Shown one piece after another: positions 17,124 through 26,825 of a DNA stretch of 64,000 nt (positions are counted from its first letter, which is position 1; each line of letters opens with the position of its first letter). The DNA is taken from positions 1 through 64,000 of the forward strand of contig QMIT01000009.1 of NCBI GenBank assembly GCA_024434115.1, in the 5' to 3' direction. The notes below the pieces were generated by a model. That model saw only the letters and a program-made list of their open reading frames with translations, was not told the DNA's origin and did not search any database. This DNA is from Chloroflexota bacterium. Its GTDB lineage: Bacteria > Chloroflexota > Anaerolineae > Aggregatilineales > J027. Made by a program: the position numbers and the translations under genes.

Positions 17124-18248
17124 TTGAAAAACCATATTGCGATTAACGCCCATTTGTTAGGGAGAGGGGCGGGGTATCGTTCGGCAGGGATTCATCGCTA
17201 TATCTATGGCGTGTTATCGAACCTACCTGCGCTGGATGAGACGCTCCGATATACAGTGCTGCTGAATCATCCCTTACAAACAGAAATGGCGCAGCGGCGG
17301 GGGATGTTTAATACGGATGACCCCAAGCGGAGGGTTATTTGGGAACAGGTGGTGCAACCCTTTGCCCTGCGGCAGATTAAGCCGGATTTGTATCACGCAA
17401 TGGCGTTTGTGGCGCCGCGTTTTGTACCCTGCCCATTTGTGGTAACGGTCTATGATTTAAGTTTTATTCGCTATCCGCAAGTGCTTTCGGGGGCGAGGCG
17501 CAAGTATTTACAGCTTTTTACGCGGTCTACGTGTGAACGGGCGGCGCGGGTAATTGCCATTTCGGAAAGCACTGCCCATGATCTGGTTGAATTGATGGGC
17601 ATCCCGCATGAAAAGATTGATGTGGCTGTGCCGGGAATCTCGAAAGATTTTTGCCCACAGCCGCCAAAGGAAGTAGAAGCATTCCGACGGAAGAACAATC
17701 TACCAGAGCGATTTTTGTTCTTTTTGGGCACCCTTGAGCCGCGTAAAAATCTGCCGATGCTACTGCGGGCCTATGCCCAACTGCCCAAAAGTGATCGAGA
17801 AGCGGTACATCTGATTTTAGGTGGTGGCAAGGGCTGGATGTACGACGAAATATTTGCGACAATAACACAACATCAATTGGCGGACACGGTGCATGTGCCC
17901 GGTTTTGTAGACGCGGAATCATTGGTATGGTGGTATAACGCCGCTGAAGCATTCGTCTATCCCACCCTGTTTGAGGGATTTGGAATACCGATTGTCGAGG
18001 CGATGGCGTGTGGGACACCTGTGATTGCCTCCAATACGTCATCACTGCCAGAAGCGGCAGGAAAGGCGGGGGTGCTGCTGCCACCGGATGATGAAAGCGC
18101 ATGGACACAAGCCTTGTCACGCATGATTCATGACGCGGAATGGCGGGCCGAACTCAGCCGTCTGGGGCAAACATGGGCCGCCAATTTTTCATGGGAACGT
18201 ACCGCCCAACAAACACTCGGAAGTTATCAACAAGTTTTAAGTCGGTAA
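17124..18248 (+). CDS. Family 4 glycosyltransferase
   Basis: A 374-aa GT-B fold enzyme of GT4. Recognisable blocks are [13 protein letters not shown] near the N-terminus, [16 protein letters not shown], the nucleotide-binding [19 protein letters not shown] (about residue 200), VHVPGFVD, and the catalytic E-x7-E region [19 protein letters not shown]. The start is a TTG at 17124 with no strong ribosome site, 14 bp after the upstream stop, so it may depend on readthrough from the binding-protein transcript. The next gene begins 3 bp after its stop and encodes a sugar-phosphate transferase, so this enzyme probably adds a sugar (mannose-type donors are common) to the same polyprenyl-linked glycan. 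Confidence 0.88.
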   Translation: MKNHIAINAHLLGRGAGYRSAGIHRYIYGVLSNLPALDETLRYTVLLNHPLQTEMAQRRGMFNTDDPKRRVIWEQVVQPFALRQIKPDLYHAMAFVAPRFVPCPFVVTVYDLSFIRYPQVLSGARRKYLQLFTRSTCERAARVIAISESTAHDLVELMGIPHEKIDVAVPGISKDFCPQPPKEVEAFRRKNNLPERFLFFLGTLEPRKNLPMLLRAYAQLPKSDREAVHLILGGGKGWMYDEIFATITQHQLADTVHVPGFVDAESLVWWYNAAEAFVYPTLFEGFGIPIVEAMACGTPVIASNTSSLPEAAGKAGVLLPPDDESAWTQALSRMIHDAEWRAELSRLGQTWAANFSWERTAQQTLGSYQQVLSR

Positions 18249-18251
18249 ATA

Positions 18252-19757
18252 ATGGCAACGTCGAAAACAGACGCACCCCTCAATTTGTCCCCCAAAACGG
18301 CACAGGAATCTATCAGTGTTCGCCGTGACCGCCGCCTTGCCAGTCATTATCGCTGGACGGGATGGCGGCTTTTGCTCATGGACGCGGGGTTGATCGTCGT
18401 CTCCTTTTTTCTGTCCTACTATTTGCGCTATACCGTGCAGCTTTTTGAGCCAGTAGATGAGGTCAACAGCGCTCCATTTGGGCCATATGTGCCGTATGCG
18501 CTGATTTTTATGGTGTGGGTACTCATCGCTAATCAGGGCGCGGGGTTATATGAAAATCGGCGGGGACGCACATGGACAAATGAATTGTTTTCCATTGGCA
18601 ACGCGGCGACCAACGGCGCGATTGTGATTATGGCCCTCAGCTTTTTGCTACGCCCGCTCGTTTTTTCGCGGTTGATGATTGTGCAGGCGGTGATCCTGAC
18701 AATTGTCCTGCTGGGTTTTGCACGGCTGCTGCTGCGCAATGTGATCCGGCGATTGCAAAAACGCGGCATCGGGGTGGAACGGGTGTTGATTGTTGGGGCG
18801 GGGGATTTGGCGCTGGCGGTGCTGCGAACATTGGTGGCGCGACCCGATCTCGGCTATCGGGCTATTGGGTTTGTGGATGATGACCCCCATCGTGGTGATT
18901 TGGGGCGGGTGGCGTCGTTTGGAGCGATTACGAATTTGCCGTCAGTGCTGGACGAAGAAGAAGTGGATTTGGTGATTGTCACCCTACCGTGGGAGCAGCA
19001 TCGCCAGATTGTAAACATCGTCAAAGAGTGTGAACGGCGCAAAATTGAAGTGCGGACAGTGCCCGACCTCTATCAACTCAATTTATCGCAGGTACAGGTC
19101 GAAAATTTGGGTGGGATTCCGCTGTTGGGGCTGCACCGCGAAGTCAAATTTCACCCGGCCAATCGGGTGATTAAACGGACATTGGATGTAACGGTTGTGG
19201 TTTTGGGACTGCCATTTGTGCTGCCGATTATTGGCCTGATCGCGCTGGCAATTCGCTTGGATACTCCCGGAGTGCCATTTTTTACACAGGAACGTATTGG
19301 TTTAAATGGCAAGCCCTTCCGCATGATTAAATTCCGCTCGATGGTTGAAGGGGCGGACGCGATGTGGGAAAAATTGATGCGCGAGACGAATGAGGATATG
19401 CGGCGGCCTAAAATAATAAATGACCCGCGTGTCACCCGCGTGGGACGATTTTTGCGGCGGGCGAGTCTGGATGAACTGCCAAATATTCTTAATGTACTGA
19501 AGGGCGAAATGAGTTTGGTTGGGCCGCGTCCGCAATTGGCACGCGAAGTCGCGTTGTACGAAACATGGCAGCATCAACGGCTCAAAGTGCAGCCGGGGAT
19601 GACGGGTTTGTGGCAGATCAGCGGACGGAGTGAAGTGCCGTTTGATGAGATGTGCCTGCTCGATATTTATTACATTGAAAATTGGTCGTTGACGCTTGAT
19701 CTACAGATTTTGTTGCAGACCGCACCCAAAGTGTTATTTAGAATCGGGGCGTATTAA
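18252..19757 (+). CDS. Polyprenyl glycosylphosphotransferase (WcaJ/WbaP-type)
   Basis: A 501-aa initiating transferase for exopolysaccharide or O-antigen-like glycans; it moves a hexose-1-phosphate onto undecaprenyl phosphate. Four membrane helices lie within residues about 40-150, a CoA-binding-like Rossmann domain follows (VLIVGAGDLALAVLRTL), then the membrane hairpin and catalytic domain: KRTLDVTVVVLGLPF, RIGLNGKPFRMIKFRSM, RASLDELPNILNVLKGEMSL, VGPRPQ and VQPGMTGLWQISGRS. Length is typical. It forms an operon with the GT4 gene 3 bp upstream. An inverted repeat CTGACA/TGTCAG follows near 19785. Confidence 0.92.
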   Translation: MATSKTDAPLNLSPKTAQESISVRRDRRLASHYRWTGWRLLLMDAGLIVVSFFLSYYLRYTVQLFEPVDEVNSAPFGPYVPYALIFMVWVLIANQGAGLYENRRGRTWTNELFSIGNAATNGAIVIMALSFLLRPLVFSRLMIVQAVILTIVLLGFARLLLRNVIRRLQKRGIGVERVLIVGAGDLALAVLRTLVARPDLGYRAIGFVDDDPHRGDLGRVASFGAITNLPSVLDEEEVDLVIVTLPWEQHRQIVNIVKECERRKIEVRTVPDLYQLNLSQVQVENLGGIPLLGLHREVKFHPANRVIKRTLDVTVVVLGLPFVLPIIGLIALAIRLDTPGVPFFTQERIGLNGKPFRMIKFRSMVEGADAMWEKLMRETNEDMRRPKIINDPRVTRVGRFLRRASLDELPNILNVLKGEMSLVGPRPQLAREVALYETWQHQRLKVQPGMTGLWQISGRSEVPFDEMCLLDIYYIENWSLTLDLQILLQTAPKVLFRIGAY

Positions 19758-19912
19758 ATTCCCGCCACTTTAGACTTATTTTAACCTGACACCACCTGTC
19801 AGCAAAAGGTCAGATGATTTCTAGGATGGCACGGGTCAATCATTGAAGTCGCCTGCATTCTATTGGGGTAAGGTTTAGGTGATAGACCAAGAACCTCAAT
19901 AGGAGCTAGACG

Positions 19913-21469
19913 ATGACCCCGAAATACTTCCTCCAAAAATTTATTGCCATCTTCGTTGTGTGTTGCGTAATCACTATTGCATGGCCTATCCCCAAAATCT
20001 CATCTAGCCACGCTGATTCTACTCTTGCCCCTTATATTCAATATTATTCACCTGCATTGGGCGGGATTGTTGTAGAACGTGCTGATGGGACGGATAGTCG
20101 TGTACTGGGGCACGGCCTAGTTCCTTTTTGGCATGATACTGTCTCTGGCCCGGGATGGTCACCATCTGGGGAGTGGTTTGCGTGGACAAGTTGGCAATCG
20201 GCTTTTGAAGCAGCGACGCCAACGAATGCTTATGTCGTAAAAACCGATGGCAGCCGCCGATTAACGATTTTGGATGATTTACATAGCATTTATTCGATGG
20301 AGTGGTTTCCTAATTCAGATTGGTTACTGGTAGAAAATTTGATTAACTATCGGTTTCCAGAGCCTGAAGCTGTACGTTACTATTTAGTGGATGTGCTGAA
20401 TGAAAAAATCCTTCAATCTTTCACGCTTTCTTCGGTCTATGCCTCAATGGAATGGTCTTTAGACAAACAATATTTGCTTGTCTCCGATTATGATGGAATC
20501 AAACGGGAACTTAGTGTAAAAATTATCACGGTGACAGGGGAAATCATTGATTTTCCGAAATTGCCATCTGGAAGTCGGGCACAGTGGCATATAAACAATC
20601 AATTGCTTGTTACGAACTATGCAGCCCGAACTTTAAGCCTTATTAATTTTGAGGCGGGTTCTAAAAAGACTTATCCACTTCCTAGAAAAGAACTTTACTA
20701 TGTTTGGTCTCACCCATCAGGTAAGGGCCTATTGGCTCAATTTCTCCCAGATGACCGGCGGGGGTCAGCGGGGGAGCTTTGGTATCTCGATTTGGAAAGC
20801 AGGGAGTGGCAATCATTTGGTCAAACGGCATTAGTAGGAGAAATTGGAGACTACAATTTTAGGCAGGAAGACAATAAGTTGTTGTTTTATGCCAATTATA
20901 ACATCACGGGATATTTTGGTGACCTGACTTTTTTAGATTTTGAAACAAATTCATTGCAGATGATTGCGGATACTGTCCTCCAATTTGCATGGAGTCCAAC
21001 CTACCAATACCTAGTGTATTGGCGATTAATCACTACTGATAGTGCAGAACTTTGGCTTTATGACTGGACTAAGCAGCAAGGCCAATTATTAGATTCAAGG
21101 GTTTTGGTAAACGGTGGGAACAGGATTATTGATTACGGTATTTTCATGTCAGAAGGTTTTTCTCAAGATGAGCGGTATTTGATATATCAAAATGGCACTT
21201 TGCGTAAAATCCATAATCTCGACACAGGCGAAACCCAAACAATTGATATAGGGGTAGATTACGTCCCTATCCAATGGCTACCAGATCAACAATCATTCAA
21301 CATCGGTTCGTATCATTATGATATACCTACGGCAACCCTTACTTCGCACCAAGATGTCATGAGTAAGATATTTATCTCGCCAGATGCAAATACGTTGTTC
21401 TATGTTGGCACATGTCCCATATTGCCTGATTCTCCTGCTAAAGAGCAACGATTTTGCCTTGAGGAATAG
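19913..21469 (+). CDS. Secreted TolB/WD40-type beta-propeller, N-terminal part
   Basis: A 518-aa exported protein, ATG preceded by AGGAGC. The N-terminus is a signal peptide (FLQKFIAIFVVCCVITIAWP). The rest is made of blade-like repeats with motifs such as PGWSPSGEWFAWTSW, MEWFPNSDWLLVENL and FAWSPTYQYLVYW, typical of TolB/PD40 propellers. Its frame closes at 21469, but similar propeller sequence resumes at once in another frame and continues to 22712. The gene is therefore probably the first half of a single roughly 930-aa protein split by a frameshift. Function is unknown; likely an envelope or secreted protein. Confidence 0.75.
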   Translation: MTPKYFLQKFIAIFVVCCVITIAWPIPKISSSHADSTLAPYIQYYSPALGGIVVERADGTDSRVLGHGLVPFWHDTVSGPGWSPSGEWFAWTSWQSAFEAATPTNAYVVKTDGSRRLTILDDLHSIYSMEWFPNSDWLLVENLINYRFPEPEAVRYYLVDVLNEKILQSFTLSSVYASMEWSLDKQYLLVSDYDGIKRELSVKIITVTGEIIDFPKLPSGSRAQWHINNQLLVTNYAARTLSLINFEAGSKKTYPLPRKELYYVWSHPSGKGLLAQFLPDDRRGSAGELWYLDLESREWQSFGQTALVGEIGDYNFRQEDNKLLFYANYNITGYFGDLTFLDFETNSLQMIADTVLQFAWSPTYQYLVYWRLITTDSAELWLYDWTKQQGQLLDSRVLVNGGNRIIDYGIFMSEGFSQDERYLIYQNGTLRKIHNLDTGETQTIDIGVDYVPIQWLPDQQSFNIGSYHYDIPTATLTSHQDVMSKIFISPDANTLFYVGTCPILPDSPAKEQRFCLEE

Positions 21470-22712
21470 ACAGTCGGGCTGGAAACAAGCGATTCCACCC
21501 CATAGCGCTATGGCAGGTATTTCAAGGGAAGTTGTAGAGTGGCATCCAGATTCAGAATGGTTATTTGTTGAGACTTCATGGGATGGATGGACAAGTAGTA
21601 CATCGCAACAGGCAATTATCCGTCGTGATGCGACGCAAACTCGTGATTTGAATAGTGGATGTTCTGCATCCTATTCTTCAATCTGTGTGGGTTGGGTACC
21701 TGAATGGATTGATGCGGAGAAATTGCTGCCTTCACCACAGGATTTGGGGACAAATCCGATAACCCTGATTCATCCCGGTACAGTGACCGCGCTGGCTTGG
21801 AGTCCCGATGGGACTAAACTTGCCAGTAGTTTCTCGACGTTTGAATGGACATGGGAAGCTGTCTTGGATGGCGATGAGAACGGAATTGTGATTTGGGACA
21901 CTACCACTTATGAAATGCTTCAAACAATTCCCACACCATATCAGCAAGTTAGCGGATTAGCTTGGACAAGGGATGGTCAGTTTGTTGCCGCTTCCATTAC
22001 GCCATCTTTGGAGGGGGAAGATATTCTTGTTAACAACCCTTATTCGATAGATGTCAGGAGCCGAGTGGAACTTTGGCAAGTGGATAGTGGAGAGTTAGTG
22101 CAAATAGTGGAAGCTAATAATGAGACAGCCCAATTTGCTATATCAGAGTTTGACCACCTGAATTTGAGGTTTCCGTGGCCTATGCCCACACCAGATGTTG
22201 CATTTCGACACTATTTTGATAATGCAGTCTTTGATCAATATGGTGATGACAGCTATGGGGCTACTACAGTGTGGATGGTCAACTTTGGGGAACAGAAAGT
22301 CTTGAAATTTTTCGAGTTTGACGCAACCTTGACACCCACCCCCAGTCGTCGCGGAATTATTTTGATTGACTTTGAAGAGGGCACCGTTATAAAGCGAGAC
22401 CCTATTGGGAAGCCCAAAACCATAATTCGATTAGAAGACCCGCGTATGTGGATTGGACGGGAAGCGAATCAGCTTGCGGTAAGCCAAGATGAACAATTGC
22501 TCGCCCTAACTGGTTTACAGACTGATCAGATTGCTATTTGGGATTTAACGACGGGGCAGGTGGTTGAAAAATATTACAGCAGCGCAAGAGCGTTGGATTT
22601 TAGTCCAGATGCAACACATCTTGCGGCTGCTGCGTCCTATACAATACGAATTTGGCAGGTATCGCCGCAACCATTGTATATCCCAAAACAGTGGCAGGAA
22701 ATCTTAAGTTAG
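21384..22712 (+). CDS. Frame-shifted C-terminal part of the beta-propeller protein
   Basis: Propeller-like sequence resumes around 21460 in a second frame: VVEWHPDSEWLFVETSW, ALAWSPDGTKLASSF, LAWTRDGQFVAASI and LDFSPDATHLAAAAS are WD40/TolB blades. The first 25 or so codons of the open frame overlap the upstream gene and look non-genuine. No signal peptide and no ribosome site are seen at any plausible start (an ATG at 21511 is bare), which supports a frameshift in one gene rather than two genes. A sequencing error, a decayed gene or programmed frameshifting cannot be separated here. The stop interlocks with the rho stop in TTAG. Confidence 0.6.
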   Translation: MQIRCSMLAHVPYCLILLLKSNDFALRNRQSGWKQAIPPHSAMAGISREVVEWHPDSEWLFVETSWDGWTSSTSQQAIIRRDATQTRDLNSGCSASYSSICVGWVPEWIDAEKLLPSPQDLGTNPITLIHPGTVTALAWSPDGTKLASSFSTFEWTWEAVLDGDENGIVIWDTTTYEMLQTIPTPYQQVSGLAWTRDGQFVAASITPSLEGEDILVNNPYSIDVRSRVELWQVDSGELVQIVEANNETAQFAISEFDHLNLRFPWPMPTPDVAFRHYFDNAVFDQYGDDSYGATTVWMVNFGEQKVLKFFEFDATLTPTPSRRGIILIDFEEGTVIKRDPIGKPKTIIRLEDPRMWIGREANQLAVSQDEQLLALTGLQTDQIAIWDLTTGQVVEKYYSSARALDFSPDATHLAAAASYTIRIWQVSPQPLYIPKQWQEILS

Positions 22713-23974
22713 CCGCCGACCATCAAGCCTTCAAGGAATTCTTCGTTGTTTTCGGTGCGGCGGAGTTGACTGAGCAGGCGTTCCGTCGCCTCCACAATTT
22801 CGTCGCCGTCCTCTTTGACCATCATGTCGAACATGCGGCGCATGGTCCAAACCCGTTGGGTGATGTCTGGCCCAAGCAGCAATTCTTCGCGGCGGGTGGA
22901 GGATTGGGTAATGTCGAAGGCCGGGAAAACGCGGCGTTCTTGGAGTTCGCGGGCCAGATGGAGTTCCATATTACCCGTCCCTTTGAATTCTTCGTAAATT
23001 ACGTCGTCCATGCGGCTGCCTGTCTTGACCAAACAGGTCGCCACAATCGTTAAGCTGCCCCCTTCTTCAACGTTACGAGCCGCGCCGAAGAACCGTTTGG
23101 GTGGATAGAGGGCGGAGGGATCAAGGCCGCCGGTAAGGGTGCGACCACTCGGCGGCACTACGAGATTGTAGGCACGCGCCAGACGGGTGATGCTATCCAA
23201 TAGAATAGCGACATCGCGGCCACTTTCGACAAGGCGCTTGGCACGGGCGAGGGCCATTTCTGCTACCCGTACATGACTTTGGGCCAGATCGTCAAAGGTG
23301 CTGCTGACCACTTCGGCATCTACCGAGCGATCCATGTCGGTGACTTCTTCGGGACGCTCACCAATCAAGACGACCATCAAGTGGACACCGGGATAGTTGG
23401 TGCTGATGGCGTTGGCGACTTCTTTCAGTACAGTGGTCTTCCCTGCTTTGGGCGGACTCACAAACAGACCACGCTGGCCTTTGCCGATAGGAGCAATTAG
23501 GTTGAGCAAGCGGGTGGAAAGAATACGCCCGTTGGTTTCCAGATTAAAACGCTCTAGGGGGAAGATGGGCGTCAAATTTTCAAAATTGGGCCTATTCTTG
23601 ATAAGTTCGGGATCCATGCCATTGACGGCTTCAACACGCAGCAGACCGTAATATTTCTCGGAATCTTTGGGTGGCCGAATTTGCCCGATGACCATATCAC
23701 CCGTTCGCAAATTAAAGCGTCGAATTTGTGTTTGGCTGACGTAGATGTCATCTGAGCCGGGAAGATAGCTGGAGGAGCGCAAAAAGCCAATGCCATCTTC
23801 AATGATTTCTAATATCCCGCCGCGCAGTTGATGACCTTGTTTTTCAGCTTTGTCGCGGAGGATGCGGAGGATTAATTCTTCTTTCTTGAGGCGGCTGTAC
23901 CCGGCGATTTCTGCTTCGCGTGCAATGGTGCGCAGTTCGACAAGGGTCATCCGTTCTAGTTCTGCTATATCCAT
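22709..23974 (-). CDS. rho: Transcription termination factor Rho
   Basis: A 421-aa hexameric RNA helicase that ends transcription. The N-terminal helical SAP-like segment ([20 protein letters not shown]) is followed by the cold-shock RNA-binding fold ([36 protein letters not shown]). The RecA-like motor has Walker A ([18 protein letters not shown]), the Q-loop/R-loop region and [16 protein letters not shown] with Walker B. Length is normal. It is a free-standing gene, 214 bp after fbp on the same strand. That leader contains no obvious intrinsic terminator; rho leaders are often autoregulated. Confidence 0.97.
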   Translation of the reverse strand: MDIAELERMTLVELRTIAREAEIAGYSRLKKEELILRILRDKAEKQGHQLRGGILEIIEDGIGFLRSSSYLPGSDDIYVSQTQIRRFNLRTGDMVIGQIRPPKDSEKYYGLLRVEAVNGMDPELIKNRPNFENLTPIFPLERFNLETNGRILSTRLLNLIAPIGKGQRGLFVSPPKAGKTTVLKEVANAISTNYPGVHLMVVLIGERPEEVTDMDRSVDAEVVSSTFDDLAQSHVRVAEMALARAKRLVESGRDVAILLDSITRLARAYNLVVPPSGRTLTGGLDPSALYPPKRFFGAARNVEEGGSLTIVATCLVKTGSRMDDVIYEEFKGTGNMELHLARELQERRVFPAFDITQSSTRREELLLGPDITQRVWTMRRMFDMMVKEDGDEIVEATERLLSQLRRTENNEEFLEGLMVGG

Positions 23975-24188
23975 GAAAAGTTACCTGTTATAGGGTGAAT
24001 GGTAAAGGACACAGTGTGTTGATAAATGCCAAGAATATGACCATGTAGGTCAGGTGTGTGTTTTTCAATTAGTCCACAAACAGTGTAGAAACGATAATTG
24101 CTGGGGATAGGGTTACACTACTAGACCACCCATGAATCACAATATATCATACTCTGTTTGGCAGGGCAAGACTTTTTCATGCGATTAT

Positions 24189-25265
24189 TCACGATTCACC
24201 AATTTTCTGTTGGTCACGGTGGGCACGATAAATCTCTAACCACTCACGGTCATAATCGCGGATAAATTGATTGGCTTTGTTGACCAATTCGGAATTGCCA
24301 ATGAATAATGGGACACGCTGCTGTAATTTATGGGGCACAATATCCAGAACAGGCATGTCCCCATCGGAGGCCGCACCACCCGCTTGTTCGGCAATATAAC
24401 CCAACGGGATGGCCTCGAATAATAGGCGTAGTTTGCCACTGGGGTCATTGGGGTCGTTCAAATCACCGGGATAGACATAGACACCGCCGTTCAGCATATT
24501 ACGATGAAAATCTGCGACCAGTGAGCCGATATACCGCTGCGATAGGGGCTTGCTGCCTTCGCCATAAATGCCTTGCAGCCATTTGACATAATGCCGCACG
24601 CCGGGTGTCCAATACTTCTCGTTGCCCTGATTGACGCTGTAATATTTGGATTTGGCAGGGATTTTGATGTTCTCGTGGCTTAGGATAAATTCGCCGACGC
24701 TAGGATCGAGGGTGAAACCATGAACGCCATCGCCGACGGTGTAAACCATCATGGTGCTAGGCCCATAGACGATATAACCCGCCGCTGCGATTGACCGACC
24801 CGCTTGCAGGACATCTTCCAGCGCCCCGCGTGGGCCGTTGGATATTTTGCGGAAGATGCCAAAGATCGTGCCGACGCTAACATTAACGTCTACGTTGGAT
24901 GATCCGTCGAGAGGGTCATAGACCAAGACATACTTGCCGCATTCAAAGCGCTCAGGAATAGAGATGATGTCCTCATTTTCTTCGGAGGCCATTATACATA
25001 AACGCCCGGTATGGTCGTTCATTTTGAAAATAACATCATTGGCAAAAATATCGAGTTTTTGCTGCTGCTCACCATAGACATTTTTGGTATCTGCCGAGCC
25101 GAGAATATTCACCAAACCAGCGCGGGTTGTTTCGCGGGCAATAATTTTGGCGGACAGGGCGATGTCATAGAGCAATTGGGTGAGAACACCCGTCGCTTGG
25201 GGCGCGGATTCTTTTTGCGCTTCCAAGATATGGCGTTCAATCGTCATTAAAGCAGCAGAAGGCAT
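24189..25265 (-). CDS. fbp: Fructose-1,6-bisphosphatase, class I
   Basis: A 358-aa enzyme of gluconeogenesis (and the Calvin cycle where present), removing the 1-phosphate of fructose 1,6-bisphosphate. Class I signatures include the metal-binding [29 protein letters not shown], the substrate-binding [10 protein letters not shown] and [26 protein letters not shown] lies 10 bases before the ATG at 25265. It is cytoplasmic. A strong intrinsic terminator separates it from uppS, so it has its own promoter within a short gap. Confidence 0.97.
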   Translation of the reverse strand: MPSAALMTIERHILEAQKESAPQATGVLTQLLYDIALSAKIIARETTRAGLVNILGSADTKNVYGEQQQKLDIFANDVIFKMNDHTGRLCIMASEENEDIISIPERFECGKYVLVYDPLDGSSNVDVNVSVGTIFGIFRKISNGPRGALEDVLQAGRSIAAAGYIVYGPSTMMVYTVGDGVHGFTLDPSVGEFILSHENIKIPAKSKYYSVNQGNEKYWTPGVRHYVKWLQGIYGEGSKPLSQRYIGSLVADFHRNMLNGGVYVYPGDLNDPNDPSGKLRLLFEAIPLGYIAEQAGGAASDGDMPVLDIVPHKLQQRVPLFIGNSELVNKANQFIRDYDREWLEIYRAHRDQQKIGES

Positions 25266-25280
25266 GGGGGCAAACTCCTG

Positions 25281-25310
25281 TAAAAATAAAAAGGCCGAAA
25301 CGCTCGGCCT
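25281..25310 (-). terminator. Intrinsic terminator after uppS
   Basis: On the minus strand, AGGCCGA and TCGGCCT form a perfect 7-bp stem with a 5-base loop, followed at once by TTTTATTTTTA. It lies 15 bp beyond the uppS stop and ends the frr-uppS transcript before fbp. Confidence 0.9.
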
Positions 25311-25325
25311 ATTCTCAATTTAATT

Positions 25326-26048
25326 TTAGGGTTCTTTGACCAATCCAAAGCGGCGATCACGGGCGCCGTAATATTCAATGGCCCGCAGAAGTTCGGTACG
25401 GTTGAAGTCGGGCCAGAAGGTCGGCGTCGAATAGAATTCCGAATAGGCGGCCTGCCACATTAAGAAATTACTGAGGCGCATGTCGCCACCTGTGCGGATG
25501 ATTAAATCAGGGTCGGGTTGGCCCGCTGTATAAAGATGCTGGCTGATGAGGTCTTCCGTGACGGCTTCAGGGGCAACCCCCTCGCGCATAATCTGGCGAA
25601 CGGCTTGAACAATATCGTCACGCCCACCATAGTTAAAGGCAATATTGAGTGTAATGGCCTCATTATTGCGGGTGAGTTCGAGTGCTTCATGAATACGTTT
25701 TTTCAGACGGGGATTGAGTCCATCCAGTTTACCGATATGGCGCAGTTTGACGCCTTTTTCGTGCAGGGCGTTCAATTCCCGATCAATGAAGTAATCAATG
25801 ATACTGAGCAAAAACCGTACCTCGGCTGGCGGGCGACCCCAATTTTCAGTTGAAAAGGCATAGATGGTGAGAATTTTTATCCCAAAATCGCCACAAGCCT
25901 CAAGGACACCGCGCAAATTTTCGACCCCATGCCGATGTCCTTCGGTACGTGGGAGGCCGCGTTGTTTGGCCCAACGCCCATTCCCATCCATGATAATCCC
26001 GACATGATAGGGGATATTTGCGGGGAGTTCTGGCTCAAAATTCATCAT
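25326..26048 (-). CDS. uppS: Isoprenyl transferase (undecaprenyl diphosphate synthase)
   Basis: A 240-aa cis-prenyltransferase making the C55 lipid carrier for peptidoglycan and surface glycans. Conserved regions: HVGIIMDGNGRWAKQRG (catalytic Asp and P-loop), GHRHGVENLR, YAFSTENWGRP, NIAFNYGGRDDI and the C-terminal DLIIRTGGDMRLSNFLMWQ with WPDFN. Length is typical. It lies 53 bp downstream of frr on the same strand, the usual bacterial frr-uppS order. Its product is the acceptor used by the glycosyl and sugar-phosphate transferases elsewhere in this window. Confidence 0.96.
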   Translation of the reverse strand: MMNFEPELPANIPYHVGIIMDGNGRWAKQRGLPRTEGHRHGVENLRGVLEACGDFGIKILTIYAFSTENWGRPPAEVRFLLSIIDYFIDRELNALHEKGVKLRHIGKLDGLNPRLKKRIHEALELTRNNEAITLNIAFNYGGRDDIVQAVRQIMREGVAPEAVTEDLISQHLYTAGQPDPDLIIRTGGDMRLSNFLMWQAAYSEFYSTPTFWPDFNRTELLRAIEYYGARDRRFGLVKEP

Positions 26049-26101
26049 AAGTGCTGCTCTACCTTTATGGGATAAAAACTGGGGGGTCTAGGCGCTAATT
26101 T

Positions 26102-26659
26102 CTAGACCTGCATAATCTCGGCTTCTTTGCGTTTGCCTATCTCGTCTACTTGTTCGATATGCCGCGTGGTCAATTTTTCGAGGCGTTCTTGACCATTATG
26201 CAAATCGTCTTCGGAGATCATTTTTTCTTTCTCAAGCTCTTTTAGGTCTTCCATTGCTCCGCGCCGAATATTGCGGATTGAGACTTTGGCTTCTTCAAGA
26301 CGCTTGTGCATGACTTTTACAAGGTCTTTGCGGCGTTCTTGGGTGAGCGGAGGAATGTTGAGCCGAATGTTAGTGCCGTCGTTGTTGGGTGTCAAGCCTA
26401 AGTCCGAAGCAAGGATGGCCTTTTCGATAATATTGGTGGTGGTGCGGTCAAAGGGACGAATTGAGATGGTTTGGGGTTCCGGGACGCTCAAGCTGGCGAG
26501 TTGAAATAGAGGGGTGGGGGTGCCGTAATATTCAATTTCGAGTTTTTCAACCAACGCGGTTGAGGCACGCCCAGTACGCATGGAAGCAAGATCGTGTTCC
26601 AAGACATGAAGGGTTGATTTCATGCGCTCTTCAGCGTCTTTTAGGACATCGTTCATCAT
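26102..26659 (-). CDS. frr: Ribosome recycling factor
   Basis: A 185-aa protein, the family's standard length, that splits post-termination ribosomes with EF-G. Signatures: LASMRTGRASTALVEKLEIEYYGTPTPLFQLA, with the IRPFD turn and the LTQERRKDLVKVMHKRLEEA helix and C-terminal EIMQV. It is all-helical in domain I with a beta-barrel domain II in the middle. It heads the frr-uppS operon and is divergent from the gene at 26826. The usual upstream partners tsf and pyrH are not here. Confidence 0.97.
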   Translation of the reverse strand: MMNDVLKDAEERMKSTLHVLEHDLASMRTGRASTALVEKLEIEYYGTPTPLFQLASLSVPEPQTISIRPFDRTTTNIIEKAILASDLGLTPNNDGTNIRLNIPPLTQERRKDLVKVMHKRLEEAKVSIRNIRRGAMEDLKELEKEKMISEDDLHNGQERLEKLTTRHIEQVDEIGKRKEAEIMQV

Positions 26660-26825
26660 GGCCGATTACTCCAAGCGATAGAGTTATAAAGTGTAATTTA
26701 AACCAAATTGTAACACGGTAAATTGTTGCTGATTCAGCGGCGCTTGTCAAACCGTATACACCAAATGCCTGAGAAAAGCGCAGCCCAGTCCGTTATAATT
26801 ATCTTGCACTACAAGGAGAAAGATT

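Noticed and set aside
22652..23053. 133-codon open frame opposite the rho 3' half
   Set aside because: Antisense to Rho; no ribosome site or similarity.
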